Source: Alphaproteobacteria bacterium (GTDB lineage: Bacteria; Pseudomonadota; Alphaproteobacteria; Rhizobiales; Xanthobacteraceae). From it: 33,671 bases of DNA. The stretch is from the NCBI GenBank assembly GCA_005884765.1, contig VAZV01000222.1, positions 1 through 33,671 of the forward strand, written 5' to 3'. Made by a program: the position numbers and the translations under genes. The notes beneath the pieces are model-generated. The model worked only from the letters and a program-made list of their open reading frames with translations, was not told the DNA's origin and searched no databases. Shown one piece after another: positions 23,621 to 32,606 of the stretch. Positions within the stretch are counted from its first letter, which is position 1. Every line of letters begins with the position of its first letter.

Positions 23621-24595
23621 TTATTCGCGAACGCGTTCCAGCTTCTGCAGGCAGCGGGCCACCTTGACCGCCGCCGGCATCGGCTTATCCGGAAAGCTGG
23701 TCTTCCAGTTGGTGACGCCGACCTCGCCGACATAGATGTCGCCTTTGGAATCCAGCGCGATGCCGTGCGGCGCGAGGAATTTTCCCGTCTCAATCCCCGG
23801 GCCACTTTGTCCACCGAGGCGCGCGACGCGCTTGCCCTTTGAATCCACGATGGTCAGGCGCGGCCCGAGATTGGGGACCTTGAGATTGACCGGCATGCCC
23901 GGGCCGAGTTCGCCTACGATAAAGTTCGGGTTCTTGCCGCCGCAGCAAAACAGCGCGCAGGGCCGGTGCAGATTATTCCACTGCGTCTCGTATTTGCCGT
24001 CGCCGTTGAACACCTGCACGCGGTGGTTCTCGCGATCGGCGACATAGACGAAGCCATCGGCGTCGGTTGCGATGTTGTGGACGATGTTGAACTGGCCCGG
24101 ATCGGTGCCAGGCGCGCCCCACGTCATCATACGTTTGCCGCCCGGTGTGTATTTGTGGACGCAGGCGTTGCCGTAGCCGTCCGAGACGTAAATCTCGCCC
24201 TTCGGCGACAGCGCGGTATGGGTGCAGCGATGGAAGGGATTGCCGCTCATGAACGGGGCCGGCTGTTTCGGGATGCCGATGGTCAGCAGCACCTTGCCCT
24301 CGGGCGTGCACTTGCGCACGGTGTGGTCGCCGTCGTCTGTGCAATAGAGATTGTCCTCGGCGTCGATGTGCAAGCCATGCGCGCGGGCAAACAGCCCTTC
24401 ACCCCAGCTTGTGATGAAATTACCGTCGCGGTCGAGCACCACCATCGGATGGGCACCGCGGTTGAAGGCGTAGACGCGGTCCTTGCTGTCGACCGCAACG
24501 GAAGCGACGTCGGTGAGACTCCATCGCTTGGGCAGCTTCGCCCAATTCTCCACCACGCGGTACTGATGCTCGCCCGAGCCGAGAATGGTCGGCAT
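23621..24595 (-). CDS. NHL-repeat beta-propeller protein
   Basis: A 324-residue protein built of NHL-type blades: VASVAVDSKDRVYAFNR, RAHGLHIDAEDNLYCTDDGDHTVRK, TALSPKGEIYVSDGYGNACVHKY, NIATDADGFVYVADRENHRVQVF and PHGIALDSKGDIYVGEV. It resembles the group annotated as peptidyl-alpha-hydroxyglycine amidating lyase-like or 'peptidase', names that carry no proof here. No signal peptide is visible. The ATG at 24595 has GGGGAGA upstream and is the real start; a longer open frame before it runs into the response regulator gene. It begins 50 bases after the response regulator ends and may be in its operon. Confidence 0.85.
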   Translation of the reverse strand: MPTILGSGEHQYRVVENWAKLPKRWSLTDVASVAVDSKDRVYAFNRGAHPMVVLDRDGNFITSWGEGLFARAHGLHIDAEDNLYCTDDGDHTVRKCTPEGKVLLTIGIPKQPAPFMSGNPFHRCTHTALSPKGEIYVSDGYGNACVHKYTPGGKRMMTWGAPGTDPGQFNIVHNIATDADGFVYVADRENHRVQVFNGDGKYETQWNNLHRPCALFCCGGKNPNFIVGELGPGMPVNLKVPNLGPRLTIVDSKGKRVARLGGQSGPGIETGKFLAPHGIALDSKGDIYVGEVGVTNWKTSFPDKPMPAAVKVARCLQKLERVRE

Positions 24596-24644
24596 GTGTT
24601 TCTCCCCGATATAGTTTTCTCTTGATAGGCCGGACCGCAGCCCC

Positions 24645-25316
24645 CTAGCTCCCGATATCCTCCGCTGCGATGATCCGCTGGCGAAGCGCAAGGCGGACCA
24701 GCTCGATGTCGGAGGTGACGCCGAGCTTGGCGCGAATGAGATAGCGCGTGTTGGCGGCGGTCTTGAAGCTGATATGCAGCGTCTCAGCGATGTCACTCAC
24801 GGATTTTTCCGCCAGCAGCATGCGCAGGATTTCGAATTCCCGCGGGCTCAACGCATCGACGGCCGAAGGTTCGCCGGCGAGCTGGTTGATGGCGAGTTCG
24901 TGGTCGATGTCGGGACTAAGCGCAAGGCGCCCAGCCATGACTTCGCCGATCGCGCGCAACAGCGCGTCTGGCGGGCTGCTTTTCGTGACAAAGCCGCGCG
25001 CGCCCGCCTTGATCGCCTGGACTGCATAGGCGGCGCTCTGGTGCATGGTGAACACCAGGATGCGCGCGGAGTTGTCCCATTGCCGGATGCGCCGGATCGC
25101 CTCGACCCCGCCGATGCCCGGCATCGATATGTCCATGATGACGAGATCGGGCCGGACCTCCTTGTAGACACGATAGGCGTCGGCCCCGTCGGCCGCCTCG
25201 GCGACGACGCGAAGGCGGTCCTGCTTCTGCAGCAGCGAGCGATAGCCCTCGCGCACGATGGCATGGTCGTCCGCCAGCATCACGCGCGTGAAGCTGCTGG
25301 TCCCGGTCGTGCTCAA
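24645..25316 (-). CDS. NarL/LuxR-type response regulator
   Basis: A 223-residue DNA-binding response regulator. The receiver domain has the acidic pocket Asp16-Asp17 (LADDHAIVREG), the phosphoacceptor Asp62 (VIMDISMPGIGG) and the conserved Lys in FVTKSSPP. The C-terminal LuxR helix-turn-helix runs from LSPREFEILRMLLAEKS through VSDIAETLHISFKTAANTRYLIRAKL. The start is a TTG that overlaps the kinase stop by four bases (TTGA), with GGAG just upstream, so translation is coupled to the kinase. Its partner is the adjacent kinase. Confidence 0.93.
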   Translation of the reverse strand: MSTTGTSSFTRVMLADDHAIVREGYRSLLQKQDRLRVVAEAADGADAYRVYKEVRPDLVIMDISMPGIGGVEAIRRIRQWDNSARILVFTMHQSAAYAVQAIKAGARGFVTKSSPPDALLRAIGEVMAGRLALSPDIDHELAINQLAGEPSAVDALSPREFEILRMLLAEKSVSDIAETLHISFKTAANTRYLIRAKLGVTSDIELVRLALRQRIIAAEDIGS

Positions 25317-26725
25317 GGCTCCATCCCCGTGTTGGGAATGGTGGCGACGAGCCTGGCGCCGCCCGCTGCTCGGCGCTCAAACCGCAGTGTTCCGCCGAGC
25401 GAAGCGACCCGCTCTTGCATGCCGAGCAGGCCCATGCCGGCTTTTGGCGCCGGATTGTCGCCTGTTGTCTCGCCGTCGTCTTCGACGCTCAACACGATGT
25501 CGGCCTGTCCTGCCTCAAGACGCAGTTGGACGTACCGGGCATGCGCGTGCTTGGCCGCATTGGTGATCGCCTCCTGGGCGATACGATAGAGACTGGCGCA
25601 CACGCTCGGCGGCAAATCGCCGATCTCACCTGTGATGGCAATGTCAAATCGCGTGCGGCCCTTCTCGAAGCCGTTCCAATTCGCAACCAGGCTTTCGAGG
25701 CTCAACGCGAGGCCGAGTTCCTCGATGTCAGGTGGTCGCAGGCGCACCAGCGCTCCGCGCAGCGTTGCCATCAGGCCCGCCGTGGTGCGCGAGATGCCGC
25801 GGCATTCTTCCAGGAGCGGCGGACATTCGCGTTCCGCCGTATGGGCTGCCGCGGCCGCCTGTGCCGCGATGGCGGTGAGCGACTGGCCGAATTCGTCGTG
25901 CAACTCGCGGGCAAGATGCCGCCGCTCCTCGTCCTGTACGGCGATCAGCTTTCGCGTCAGCGCATTGCGTTCGGCAAGTGCGGCTTCCAGTTTCTGCGCA
26001 AGCGTGTTGAAGACGTCGGAAATCGCCGAGAGTTCGGCGAGATCGAAGCTGGGCAGGCGCGCGGAAAGATCGTTGGCCGCAAGCTGCTTTAGTCCGGAGC
26101 GGATGACGCGCGTCGGCCGCAGCGCGCGTGCCAGTGCGGCATAGACCGCAAGACACAGCCCTGCCAAGGCGAAAGCCATGATAGAGAGAAGACGGCTGGC
26201 CTCGCGCCAGCTCTGGCCGATCTGCATGGCGGGGTCGAAGGTCGCAATCGCCGCCCCTCCGGTTTCGCCTTCAATGAGCAGCGGCCTTGAGACCGGTTCA
26301 CCGGGATGGAAGATGGCGCGATAGAGCGCTGCGTAACTTTCGGGTGCGGCAGTCTCGTTGGCGAGGGCGCCGCTGCAGAAACCCTGGCGAAAGGCGCCGA
26401 CTTTGTCCTGATAGACGATGCAGAGGCCCGGTTCCATCAAGGGCTCCGCGACCCGTTGCAAATCCGGCGTTCGCTCGGGAGACAAGGAGAACCAATGCGC
26501 CTGCGCCTGCTGCAGCGAAATATCCCTGGCGACGATTTCGGCGATGCGGCTCACCCTCGCCCTGGCGATGCGATCGCTGTCAAACAGGGCGTAGGCGGCG
26601 ACCGCGAGCAGGCAAACCGCCGCGAGCGCCGCGACGCGCAACGCCAACCGCAGCTTCAGGTCGATGGCGCGGCCGCGGCCCGCCACGGATTTAGGGGCCT
26701 CTTGCAAGCTCCCTCCCATTCCCAT
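25313..26725 (-). CDS. NarX-type sensor histidine kinase
   Basis: A protein of about 470 residues. A membrane span (about 24-48), a periplasmic domain of about 130 residues with two Cys (102 and 117), and a second span (about 178-200) lead to HAMP, HisKA_3 and HATPase domains. The phosphorylated His is in RHLARELHDEFGQSLTA (about residue 276). The N-box RIAQEAITNAAKHAHA and G-box GMGLLGMQERVASLGG follow. I chose the ATG at 26725; a TTG at 26707 has a better ribosome site (GGGAGGGAG) and would drop six residues. It overlaps the regulator gene and is divergent from two secreted-protein genes that could be targets or sensory partners. Confidence 0.9.
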   Translation of the reverse strand: MGMGGSLQEAPKSVAGRGRAIDLKLRLALRVAALAAVCLLAVAAYALFDSDRIARARVSRIAEIVARDISLQQAQAHWFSLSPERTPDLQRVAEPLMEPGLCIVYQDKVGAFRQGFCSGALANETAAPESYAALYRAIFHPGEPVSRPLLIEGETGGAAIATFDPAMQIGQSWREASRLLSIMAFALAGLCLAVYAALARALRPTRVIRSGLKQLAANDLSARLPSFDLAELSAISDVFNTLAQKLEAALAERNALTRKLIAVQDEERRHLARELHDEFGQSLTAIAAQAAAAAHTAERECPPLLEECRGISRTTAGLMATLRGALVRLRPPDIEELGLALSLESLVANWNGFEKGRTRFDIAITGEIGDLPPSVCASLYRIAQEAITNAAKHAHARYVQLRLEAGQADIVLSVEDDGETTGDNPAPKAGMGLLGMQERVASLGGTLRFERRAAGGARLVATIPNTGMEP

Positions 26726-26886
26726 CGCATTTAGAAGCAAATTTCGTCGGGAAGAAAGCACGGCAAGGCTAGATCGGGCATTTCACCCGGTCAATTCAGG
26801 GAAAGTCCCTGTTTCGCGCCGCCGGCGGGCCGGGCGATAAGAGCTGACGACTTGGCAGCCCCTCGTTGGCAACCCAGGGTTCATCG

Positions 26887-27411
26887 ATGCAACGTGTTCC
26901 CTTCATCCTCGCTTCCGCAATGGTGGTGACAGGGTTCGCTGTCGCCACGGCGGACCAATCGACTGCGCCGGCCCCGATCAGACTTGCGGTCTTTCCGTTT
27001 GAACTGGAAGATTTCAGCGCGGCCGCGGCCTATATTCCCCCCGACGACATCGATCGCGAACAATTGCGGCTTTCGACGGAAGAGGTGCGCCGGCTGATCG
27101 CGCAATCCGGACGCTACCAACTGGTCGACGTCGGCGCCGTGAACGACGAAGCGGCGAAAGCCGGCAAATTGCGCGATTGCGGCGGTTGCGAAGCCAAGAT
27201 CGCCGCTGGCCTTGACGCGGATCAATCCATGATCGGCATCGTCACGCGCATCAGCCGTACGGATTACGCGGTGACCTACAAGATTCGCGATGCCCGATCC
27301 GGCGCACTCGTCGACGTCGAGCAGACCGACCTGCGCGCGGGCGCCAACTCCGCATGGAGCCGTGGCGCACGCTGGCTGATCCAGCGCCGCCTGCTGGAAC
27401 AGCCGAACTAG
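26887..27411 (+). CDS. Secreted DUF2380-like protein
   Basis: A 174-residue protein with a signal peptide (MQRVPFILASAMVVTGFAVA) and a mature domain beginning IRLAVFPFELEDFS, the pattern of the DUF2380 family. Later features are RLSTEEVRRLIAQSGRYQLVDV, a Cys pair in DCGGCEAKIAAGLDADQ, and YKIRDARSGALVDVEQTDLRA. The fold pattern recalls the N-terminal domain of TolB and the lipoprotein GNA1162 group, but that is a guess. AGGG lies nine bases before the ATG at 26887. It is 21 bases from the next gene, which has the same overall plan, so the two are an operon of distant relatives. Confidence 0.78.
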   Translation: MQRVPFILASAMVVTGFAVATADQSTAPAPIRLAVFPFELEDFSAAAAYIPPDDIDREQLRLSTEEVRRLIAQSGRYQLVDVGAVNDEAAKAGKLRDCGGCEAKIAAGLDADQSMIGIVTRISRTDYAVTYKIRDARSGALVDVEQTDLRAGANSAWSRGARWLIQRRLLEQPN

Positions 27412-27432
27412 CGGATAGGGAATCCGGTCTCC

Positions 27433-27936
27433 ATGAAAAATATAAAGCTGTCATCAGTGGGCGTTGCCTTGGTGGCCGCCGCCATTTTCGGCGGGAGCCA
27501 GGCGCGAGCGGAGCCGGCCGCGCTGGCCGTCGCCGAAATCCAATACAGCGACACCTCGGGCGAAGTCATCGATCAAAGCGCCGACCATTTCCGACGCCTG
27601 CGCGAATTCGAAGCCTCGTTGCGCTCCGATCTGGCGGCGAGCGGAAAGGTGCGAAACGTCGCCCTTGATTGTCCACCAAACGCCTGTTCGGTTGGCGACA
27701 TCGATGCAGGTCAGTTGCTCGACAAGGCGCAAGCGGCCGGCGCGGCCTATCTCCTGATCAGCAGCTTTCACAAAGTGAGCACGCTGGTGCAGTGGGCAAA
27801 ATTCGACATTGTCGACGTAAAGACGCGGAACGTCGTTTTCAATCGTCTCGTCACGTTTCGCGGCGACAACGACAAGGCCTGGCGCCACGCGGAATCCTTC
27901 ATCGTCCGCCAGATCCTGGATCATGAGGGACAGTGA
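27433..27936 (+). CDS. Secreted DUF3280/DUF2380-like protein
   Basis: A 167-residue protein with a signal peptide (MKNIKLSSVGVALVAAAIFGG, cleavage near ARA-EPA). The mature part starts ALAVAEIQYSDTSGE. A helix (FRRLREFEASLRSDLAASGK) is followed by DCPPNACS with two Cys, a GAAYLLISSFHKVSTLVQW strand pair and FDIVDVKTRNVVFN, ending with a helix (AWRHAESFIVRQIL). The order matches the preceding gene element for element. Families of this type are found in alphaproteobacterial alcohol/formaldehyde oxidation clusters as I remember, but no such enzyme is in this window. The short spacing indicates co-transcription. Confidence 0.75.
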   Translation: MKNIKLSSVGVALVAAAIFGGSQARAEPAALAVAEIQYSDTSGEVIDQSADHFRRLREFEASLRSDLAASGKVRNVALDCPPNACSVGDIDAGQLLDKAQAAGAAYLLISSFHKVSTLVQWAKFDIVDVKTRNVVFNRLVTFRGDNDKAWRHAESFIVRQILDHEGQ

Positions 27937-27944
27937 AACGGCCT

Positions 27945-29702
27945 TTATGATCCGCGTGGCAGCAGGCCTTCCTCGATCGCCTTGATCTGCAGCGCCAGGT
28001 ATTTCGAGCCGATCCGGCATTGCGCCAGGCCACCGGCGATGAACCAGAGGCCCGGCTGTCTGGTGCGCACATACATGTTGCGCAATTCTTGGCTCTCGCC
28101 GAATCCCCAGATCGGGCCGACGCGCCTGACGACTTCGTCGCCGAACAATTTGCGCACCAGTTCTTCCTGGGGCTTGTAGCCGGTCGCCAGCACGATCAAG
28201 TCGGCTTGTATCGTTTCGCCGCTCTTCATCTTGGCGCCGGCGGCGGCGAAGGTTTCGATGTCGGCAAACTGCCTGAGCGAAATCTCGCCTTTCACGATCA
28301 GGTCGGAGCAGCCGACATTGAAGTAATAGCCGCCGCCCCGCGTGAGGTATTTGAATTGCCAGCCGGTGTTGCCCTCGCCGAAGTCGAGCTTGAATCCAAC
28401 GCGCGCGAGCCCTTCGAGCAATTCCTTATCGAGTTGTTTCGATTGCTCGGTCACCATGGCGTGGCTCTTGCGCGCCAGCGGCAGCGGCATCGAGGTCGCA
28501 ATCAAATCGTTGTCGTCGAGCGTTCCCTCGTTGTAGGGCGAGTAGACCAGTTGGGCCGATGGTTCGATTGAGACGATCAGGGTCGGACTGCGCTGCACGA
28601 TCGTCACTTCAGCGCCGCTCGAATAGAGGTCTTGCGCGATGTCGTGACCGCTGTTGCCGGTGCCGATCACGATCGCGCGCTTGCCTTTCCAGTTCTCGCC
28701 ATCGTCATACTGGCTCGAGTGCACGACCTTGCCGGCAAAATCTTTCAGGCCGGCAATCTCAGGCAGGTTGGGTATGCCGCTGACGCCGGTCGCGAGCACC
28801 ACATGCCGAGGATGCATCGTCCGCGTGACGCCGGCGCGGCGCAGCATCACGGTCCAACGGCCTTTATTCTCGTCGTAACTGCCACCCTCGAATTCGGTCG
28901 CGGTCCAGTAGTTCAGCTCCATCGCCTCGACATAGGCTTCGAACCAGTTGGCGAGCTTATCCTTGGGGATGTAGGTCGGCCAGTTCGGCGGGAACAGCAT
29001 GTACGGCAAGTGGTTGACCTGCACTTGGTTGTGCAGCGTCAGCGCATGATAGCGCTTGCGCCAGTTGTCGCCGATGCGTAAGCCCCGATCGACGATCAGC
29101 GTATCGACCTGCAGTTGCTTCAGCCGCGCCGCGATCGAGAGGCCGGACTGCCCGCCACCGATGACGAGAACGGCCGGATCATGGTCGGCATATTCGGCCG
29201 ACGCTTTGCGCAAATCGAGCCAGTTCGGCCCGCGGAAATCGCGCGAGTAGGCGTTGCCGCGGGGACGCGCTGCGCCCAGCTGCTCCTCGAAGCCCTTCAA
29301 TTCCTCAAGCGTGGTCAGGAGCGTCCAGGCTTTCAGCCGGTTGCCGTCGGCGGCATCCGGCGTCAGCCGGAGGATGCCGTTGCCGCGGCCGTCAGCTGTT
29401 TCGAACTTGAACATCGTCTCGATCGAAGGGGTCCCGGCGCGCGTCACCTGGCGCGGCGCGGCGCGCGCGGGGTCGATCTGGAAGTTCGTGGGCGTGGCGC
29501 TGGGGCCGCGGGCTTGCAATTCCCTCACGATGGCGTCGGCGCCATTGATGGTTTGAATGTTCCAGCTCAGCGCCAGCACATCGCGCCAATAGCTTTCGCC
29601 GTGAAACAGCGCCTGCAGCTCGCTGGCGCTGGCGAGCGCGCCTTCGAATTGTGCCAGCCAGCTTTCGGCTGCAACCGAAATATCGTCGGTCCTGTCCAGC
29701 AT
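27945..29702 (-). CDS. FAD/NADPH-dependent monooxygenase with SnoaL-like N-terminal domain
   Basis: A 585-residue flavoprotein of the class B monooxygenases. The FAD motif GGGQSG is at 182-187, the class signature FAGKVVHSSQY (F-x-G-x-x-x-H-x-x-x-Y) at 322-332, and the NADPH motif GTGNSG at 347-352. LATGYKPQEEL comes late in the sequence. Tyr at the signature end is FMO-like rather than Baeyer-Villiger-like. The first about 170 residues are an extra domain with SnoaL/NTF2-like features (SWLAQFEGALASASELQALF, YWRDVLALSWNIQTING). The substrate is unknown; related enzymes act on small N-, S- or keto-compounds. CAGGAGAAA lies eight bases before the ATG. It is a single gene. Confidence 0.93.
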   Translation of the reverse strand: MLDRTDDISVAAESWLAQFEGALASASELQALFHGESYWRDVLALSWNIQTINGADAIVRELQARGPSATPTNFQIDPARAAPRQVTRAGTPSIETMFKFETADGRGNGILRLTPDAADGNRLKAWTLLTTLEELKGFEEQLGAARPRGNAYSRDFRGPNWLDLRKASAEYADHDPAVLVIGGGQSGLSIAARLKQLQVDTLIVDRGLRIGDNWRKRYHALTLHNQVQVNHLPYMLFPPNWPTYIPKDKLANWFEAYVEAMELNYWTATEFEGGSYDENKGRWTVMLRRAGVTRTMHPRHVVLATGVSGIPNLPEIAGLKDFAGKVVHSSQYDDGENWKGKRAIVIGTGNSGHDIAQDLYSSGAEVTIVQRSPTLIVSIEPSAQLVYSPYNEGTLDDNDLIATSMPLPLARKSHAMVTEQSKQLDKELLEGLARVGFKLDFGEGNTGWQFKYLTRGGGYYFNVGCSDLIVKGEISLRQFADIETFAAAGAKMKSGETIQADLIVLATGYKPQEELVRKLFGDEVVRRVGPIWGFGESQELRNMYVRTRQPGLWFIAGGLAQCRIGSKYLALQIKAIEEGLLPRGS

Positions 29703-29786
29703 GCGCGTTTCTCCTGGCGGCCGTCTTTCCGCGGCCTCTCCCGAGATAAAGCTATACCCTTTGCGATCGCTCAGAAAGCGCGCCAG

Positions 29787-30872
29787 CTATAGCAGCGAGA
29801 GCATGTGGCCCTGCTCAGGAGGAATGCGCCCCTGGAGCGTATCGAGATAAACCTGCGTCACCGGGCCCTCGCCCCTGCCTTCGATCACCTTGAGCCGCCG
29901 GTCCAATGTCGGGGCGAAGTCCGACCAGGCAGCGCCAAACCGCTTGTCGACACCGCCCGGTCCCCATTCCTTGGCGCGCTTGCGAATCTGGTCCGGCGCG
30001 AAAAACCATTTTGGCTTGGCGCCGGGCAGTTCCGGCTCATCCGGCGACGAGCTGCGGTGGGTCAACCCGATACGCCCGGAATACTTCATCTGGTCGCCGA
30101 AATGGAAGTGCAGCTTTTCGCGCAAGCCGCTGTTGCCCGCCATATCGACCAACGCCACCGGCGAATCCGATGGCAGCGAGGTCACGCGGTCATAGGTCAC
30201 GACCTCGTCGTAGCAGCCGAGCGATCCGACGAAATCCACATTCGCCGCCGAGGTCAGCCCGATCACCTTGAGATCGGCGCGCGCCTGCAAGAGATGGGCG
30301 AGGCCGAACGCGGTCTTGCTCGAGGCGGACGACAGCAGCAGGCGCTGCGCGCCGTAAAATTCGTTCTCGGCGAGATGATCGTCGACCAGGAACGACAGCA
30401 TGAACAACGGCCGCAGCAGCGCCTGATGGTCGCCCTGTCGTCCGGCAAAGGCCGGATCGCCCGTGACGCGCGCATAGGCGTTGTAGACCGGCGCCACGCC
30501 TTGGCGGTGCGCTGCGCCATCGCGCAAGGCCCGTTTGCTGACCTCGGCGGCCTCGATCACCAGATGCGTCGCCATCGGGAAATAGCCGAACAGGCGTTCG
30601 CCCACGGCAACACCTGGATGGTTGGAGGCGGTCACCTCGCCAAAGCCCCACACCGGAATGTTGCCAAACCCTTGCGGCGCCGGAAACAACTGCCAGTATT
30701 TCAATTGATCGCCGAGCACCGCATAGGTGATGTTGTTGGCGGTGAACGCGAAGCGATCGACCCGGACCAGCAGCGCGTCGCTCGGCAGAGCGGCGGCATC
30801 CGGCAATTGCGTTTCGATCAATTTGCATTGCTGCAAGTCGTCGCGGGCGACGACGAAGTCATATGCTTTCAT
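29787..30872 (-). CDS. DUF2855 family protein
   Basis: A 361-residue protein of the DUF2855 family, which resembles zinc-independent medium-chain reductase/quinone reductase folds. The N-terminus (LLVRVDRFAFTANNITYAVLGD and WQLFPAPQGFGNIPVWGFGEV) looks like a GroES-like domain. The centre (LLLSSASSKTAFGLAHLLQ and VIGLTSAANVDFVGSLGCYDEVVTYD) looks like a nucleotide-binding Rossmann half. No metal ligands are visible. It starts with the ATG at 30872 inside the end of the DNA glycosylase gene (ATGA overlap), so the two are translationally coupled. A longer frame upstream only reflects overlap with that gene. The reaction is unknown. Confidence 0.88.
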   Translation of the reverse strand: MKAYDFVVARDDLQQCKLIETQLPDAAALPSDALLVRVDRFAFTANNITYAVLGDQLKYWQLFPAPQGFGNIPVWGFGEVTASNHPGVAVGERLFGYFPMATHLVIEAAEVSKRALRDGAAHRQGVAPVYNAYARVTGDPAFAGRQGDHQALLRPLFMLSFLVDDHLAENEFYGAQRLLLSSASSKTAFGLAHLLQARADLKVIGLTSAANVDFVGSLGCYDEVVTYDRVTSLPSDSPVALVDMAGNSGLREKLHFHFGDQMKYSGRIGLTHRSSSPDEPELPGAKPKWFFAPDQIRKRAKEWGPGGVDKRFGAAWSDFAPTLDRRLKVIEGRGEGPVTQVYLDTLQGRIPPEQGHMLSLL

Positions 30873-31630
30873 TTTTTCGATCCCGGCACTTTTCGTGCCG
30901 CGATCTTTGCTTCCGCTGGTGGCTCTTTGGCAACAGCAACATTGTTTGAAACTGCGTTCGCTTTTGGCGTCTCCGCAATCACCCCTTCGCGCTTCTTGAT
31001 CGCCCGGTAGTAGCTCCACCACAGATGGGCGGCCGCGCCGCGCAGCGGGCGCCACGGTTCCGCCAGCGGCGCCATCTCTTGTGCGCTGGGACGCTTCCTC
31101 AGCTTGAGGCCGATCCGGATCGCCTCCTGAACGGCGAGGTCGCCCGCGGGCCAGGCGTCGCCATGGCCAAGGCAGAACAACAGATACACGTCCGCGGTCC
31201 ACGGACCGATGCCGTGCAACGACGTCAGCGTGTTGTGCGCGGCGTCGGCGTCCTCGTTCGCCAGCACGTCGATATTGAGCCGCTCCGCGGCGAGCTCGCG
31301 CGCGATACCTTTCAGGGTCTTGATCTTGGCCGCCGACAATCCAAGCCTGCCGAGGCGATCGGCGCGGGCGCGGCGCAGCGCCTCAGCATCGAACGGATCG
31401 AACGCCGCCGTGAGGCGGGCCCAGATCGCCGACGCGCTCGCGGTCGACAATTGCTGGCCGCATACGATGTGCGCCAAGCCCACAAAGCCAGGCTCGCGGC
31501 GCCGCAACGCCGGCATCCCGGTGATCGCAAAGATCGGTTTCAGCCGCGGATCCTGTTTTACCAGCGCATGAACCGCGTCCTCAAGATCGTCCTGGCTGTT
31601 GAGGTGGATGAGCATGACAATTAGAACCAT
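30869..31630 (-). CDS. DNA-3-methyladenine glycosylase II (AlkA-like, HhH-GPD)
   Basis: A base-excision repair glycosylase of about 253 residues that removes alkylated purines. The helix-hairpin-helix is LTSLHGIGPWTADVYLLF, and the catalytic Asp is in AWPAGDLAVQEA (about Asp164), with the Gly/Pro-rich GPD loop. HIVCGQQLSTASASAIWARL is the typical first helix set. There is no AlkA N-terminal TBP-like domain, so it is the short form. The Lys/Ala-rich C-terminal tail (about 45 residues) is probably disordered. Start choices are ATG 31630, GTG 31633 or ATG 31615; GGGA precedes the first. It is divergent from gluQ by 21 bases. Confidence 0.9.
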   Translation of the reverse strand: MVLIVMLIHLNSQDDLEDAVHALVKQDPRLKPIFAITGMPALRRREPGFVGLAHIVCGQQLSTASASAIWARLTAAFDPFDAEALRRARADRLGRLGLSAAKIKTLKGIARELAAERLNIDVLANEDADAAHNTLTSLHGIGPWTADVYLLFCLGHGDAWPAGDLAVQEAIRIGLKLRKRPSAQEMAPLAEPWRPLRGAAAHLWWSYYRAIKKREGVIAETPKANAVSNNVAVAKEPPAEAKIAARKVPGSKK

Positions 31631-31651
31631 CACGTCCCGCGAAAGAGATCA

Positions 31652-32521
31652 ATGCCATCCGTCTTCCGTTTTGCACCAAGCCCGAACGGCTATCTGCACC
31701 TCGGCCACGCTTACTCGGCGCTGTTGAATTTCGACAGCGCGCGGGCTGTCGGCGGCAAGTTCTTGCTGCGGATCGAAGATATCGACGCGGCGCGCTGCAG
31801 CGTGGAATTCGAGAGCGCGATCTACGAGGACCTCGCCTGGCTCGGCCTGTCATGGGAGACGCCGGCGCGACGCCAGTCCGAACATCTGGCCGGATATCGC
31901 GAGGCGGTCGAAAGATTGTCAGCGCAGGGCCTGGTCTATCCGGCCTTCGAGAGCCGCGCCGAGATCGCAATATTGGTGGCGGAGCGCGAGGCGGCAGGCG
32001 CGTGGCCGCGCGACCCGGATGGCACGCCGCTCTATCCGGGGACCGCGAGGGCGCTCACGGCCGAGGAGCGGCAGCGGTTGACCGATCGAGGGGCGCCTTA
32101 TGCGCTTAGGCTCGACATGGCGGCGGCCCGCGCCCGGGTGGGTGAACTCTTTTGGATCGAGCAGGCCGAAGGTCCCGGCGGCGAAACCGGCCAAATCGTC
32201 GCACGGCCCGAGACGTGGGGTGACGTCATTCTGGCGCGCAAGGAAACGCCGACCAGCTATCACCTGTCGGTCGTGATCGACGATGCCCTGCAAGGCGTGA
32301 CCGACGTGGTGCGCGGCCACGACCTGTTCCACGCCACCAGCGTGCATCGGCTGCTGCAGCAATTGCTTGGTCTGCCGCAGCCAAGCTACCGGCACCATCG
32401 CCTGCTTCTGGATGATCGCGGGCAGAAGTTGTCCAAATCCACCGATGCCAGCGGCCTGCGCGAGCTGCGCGCGGCGGGCGCCACACCGGCCGACATTCGC
32501 CGTCTGGTGGGCCTGCCCTGA
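31652..32521 (+). CDS. gluQ: Glutamyl-Q tRNA(Asp) synthetase
   Basis: A 289-residue truncated GluRS-like enzyme that attaches glutamate to queuosine in tRNA-Asp. It has the catalytic core only: the HIGH motif as LHLGH (15-19) in RFAPSPNGYLHLGHA, and the KMSKS equivalent KLSKS (259-263). LRIEDIDAARCS is the family's glutamate/ATP region. The anticodon-binding domain of GluRS is absent, as expected. The zinc ligands of the E. coli enzyme are replaced: the Cys-x-Cys position reads AFES and the later Tyr-x-x-x-Cys position has no Cys. It therefore probably binds no zinc. Confidence 0.94.
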   Translation: MPSVFRFAPSPNGYLHLGHAYSALLNFDSARAVGGKFLLRIEDIDAARCSVEFESAIYEDLAWLGLSWETPARRQSEHLAGYREAVERLSAQGLVYPAFESRAEIAILVAEREAAGAWPRDPDGTPLYPGTARALTAEERQRLTDRGAPYALRLDMAAARARVGELFWIEQAEGPGGETGQIVARPETWGDVILARKETPTSYHLSVVIDDALQGVTDVVRGHDLFHATSVHRLLQQLLGLPQPSYRHHRLLLDDRGQKLSKSTDASGLRELRAAGATPADIRRLVGLP

Positions 32522-32606
32522 TTTGACGTGGGGCCGTCAAAAGCTCTCAGTGACTCCGGGCGGGCCGCCATGGCATGCTGCCGGCGGCGCGGAGCTAAGG
32601 GGGATC

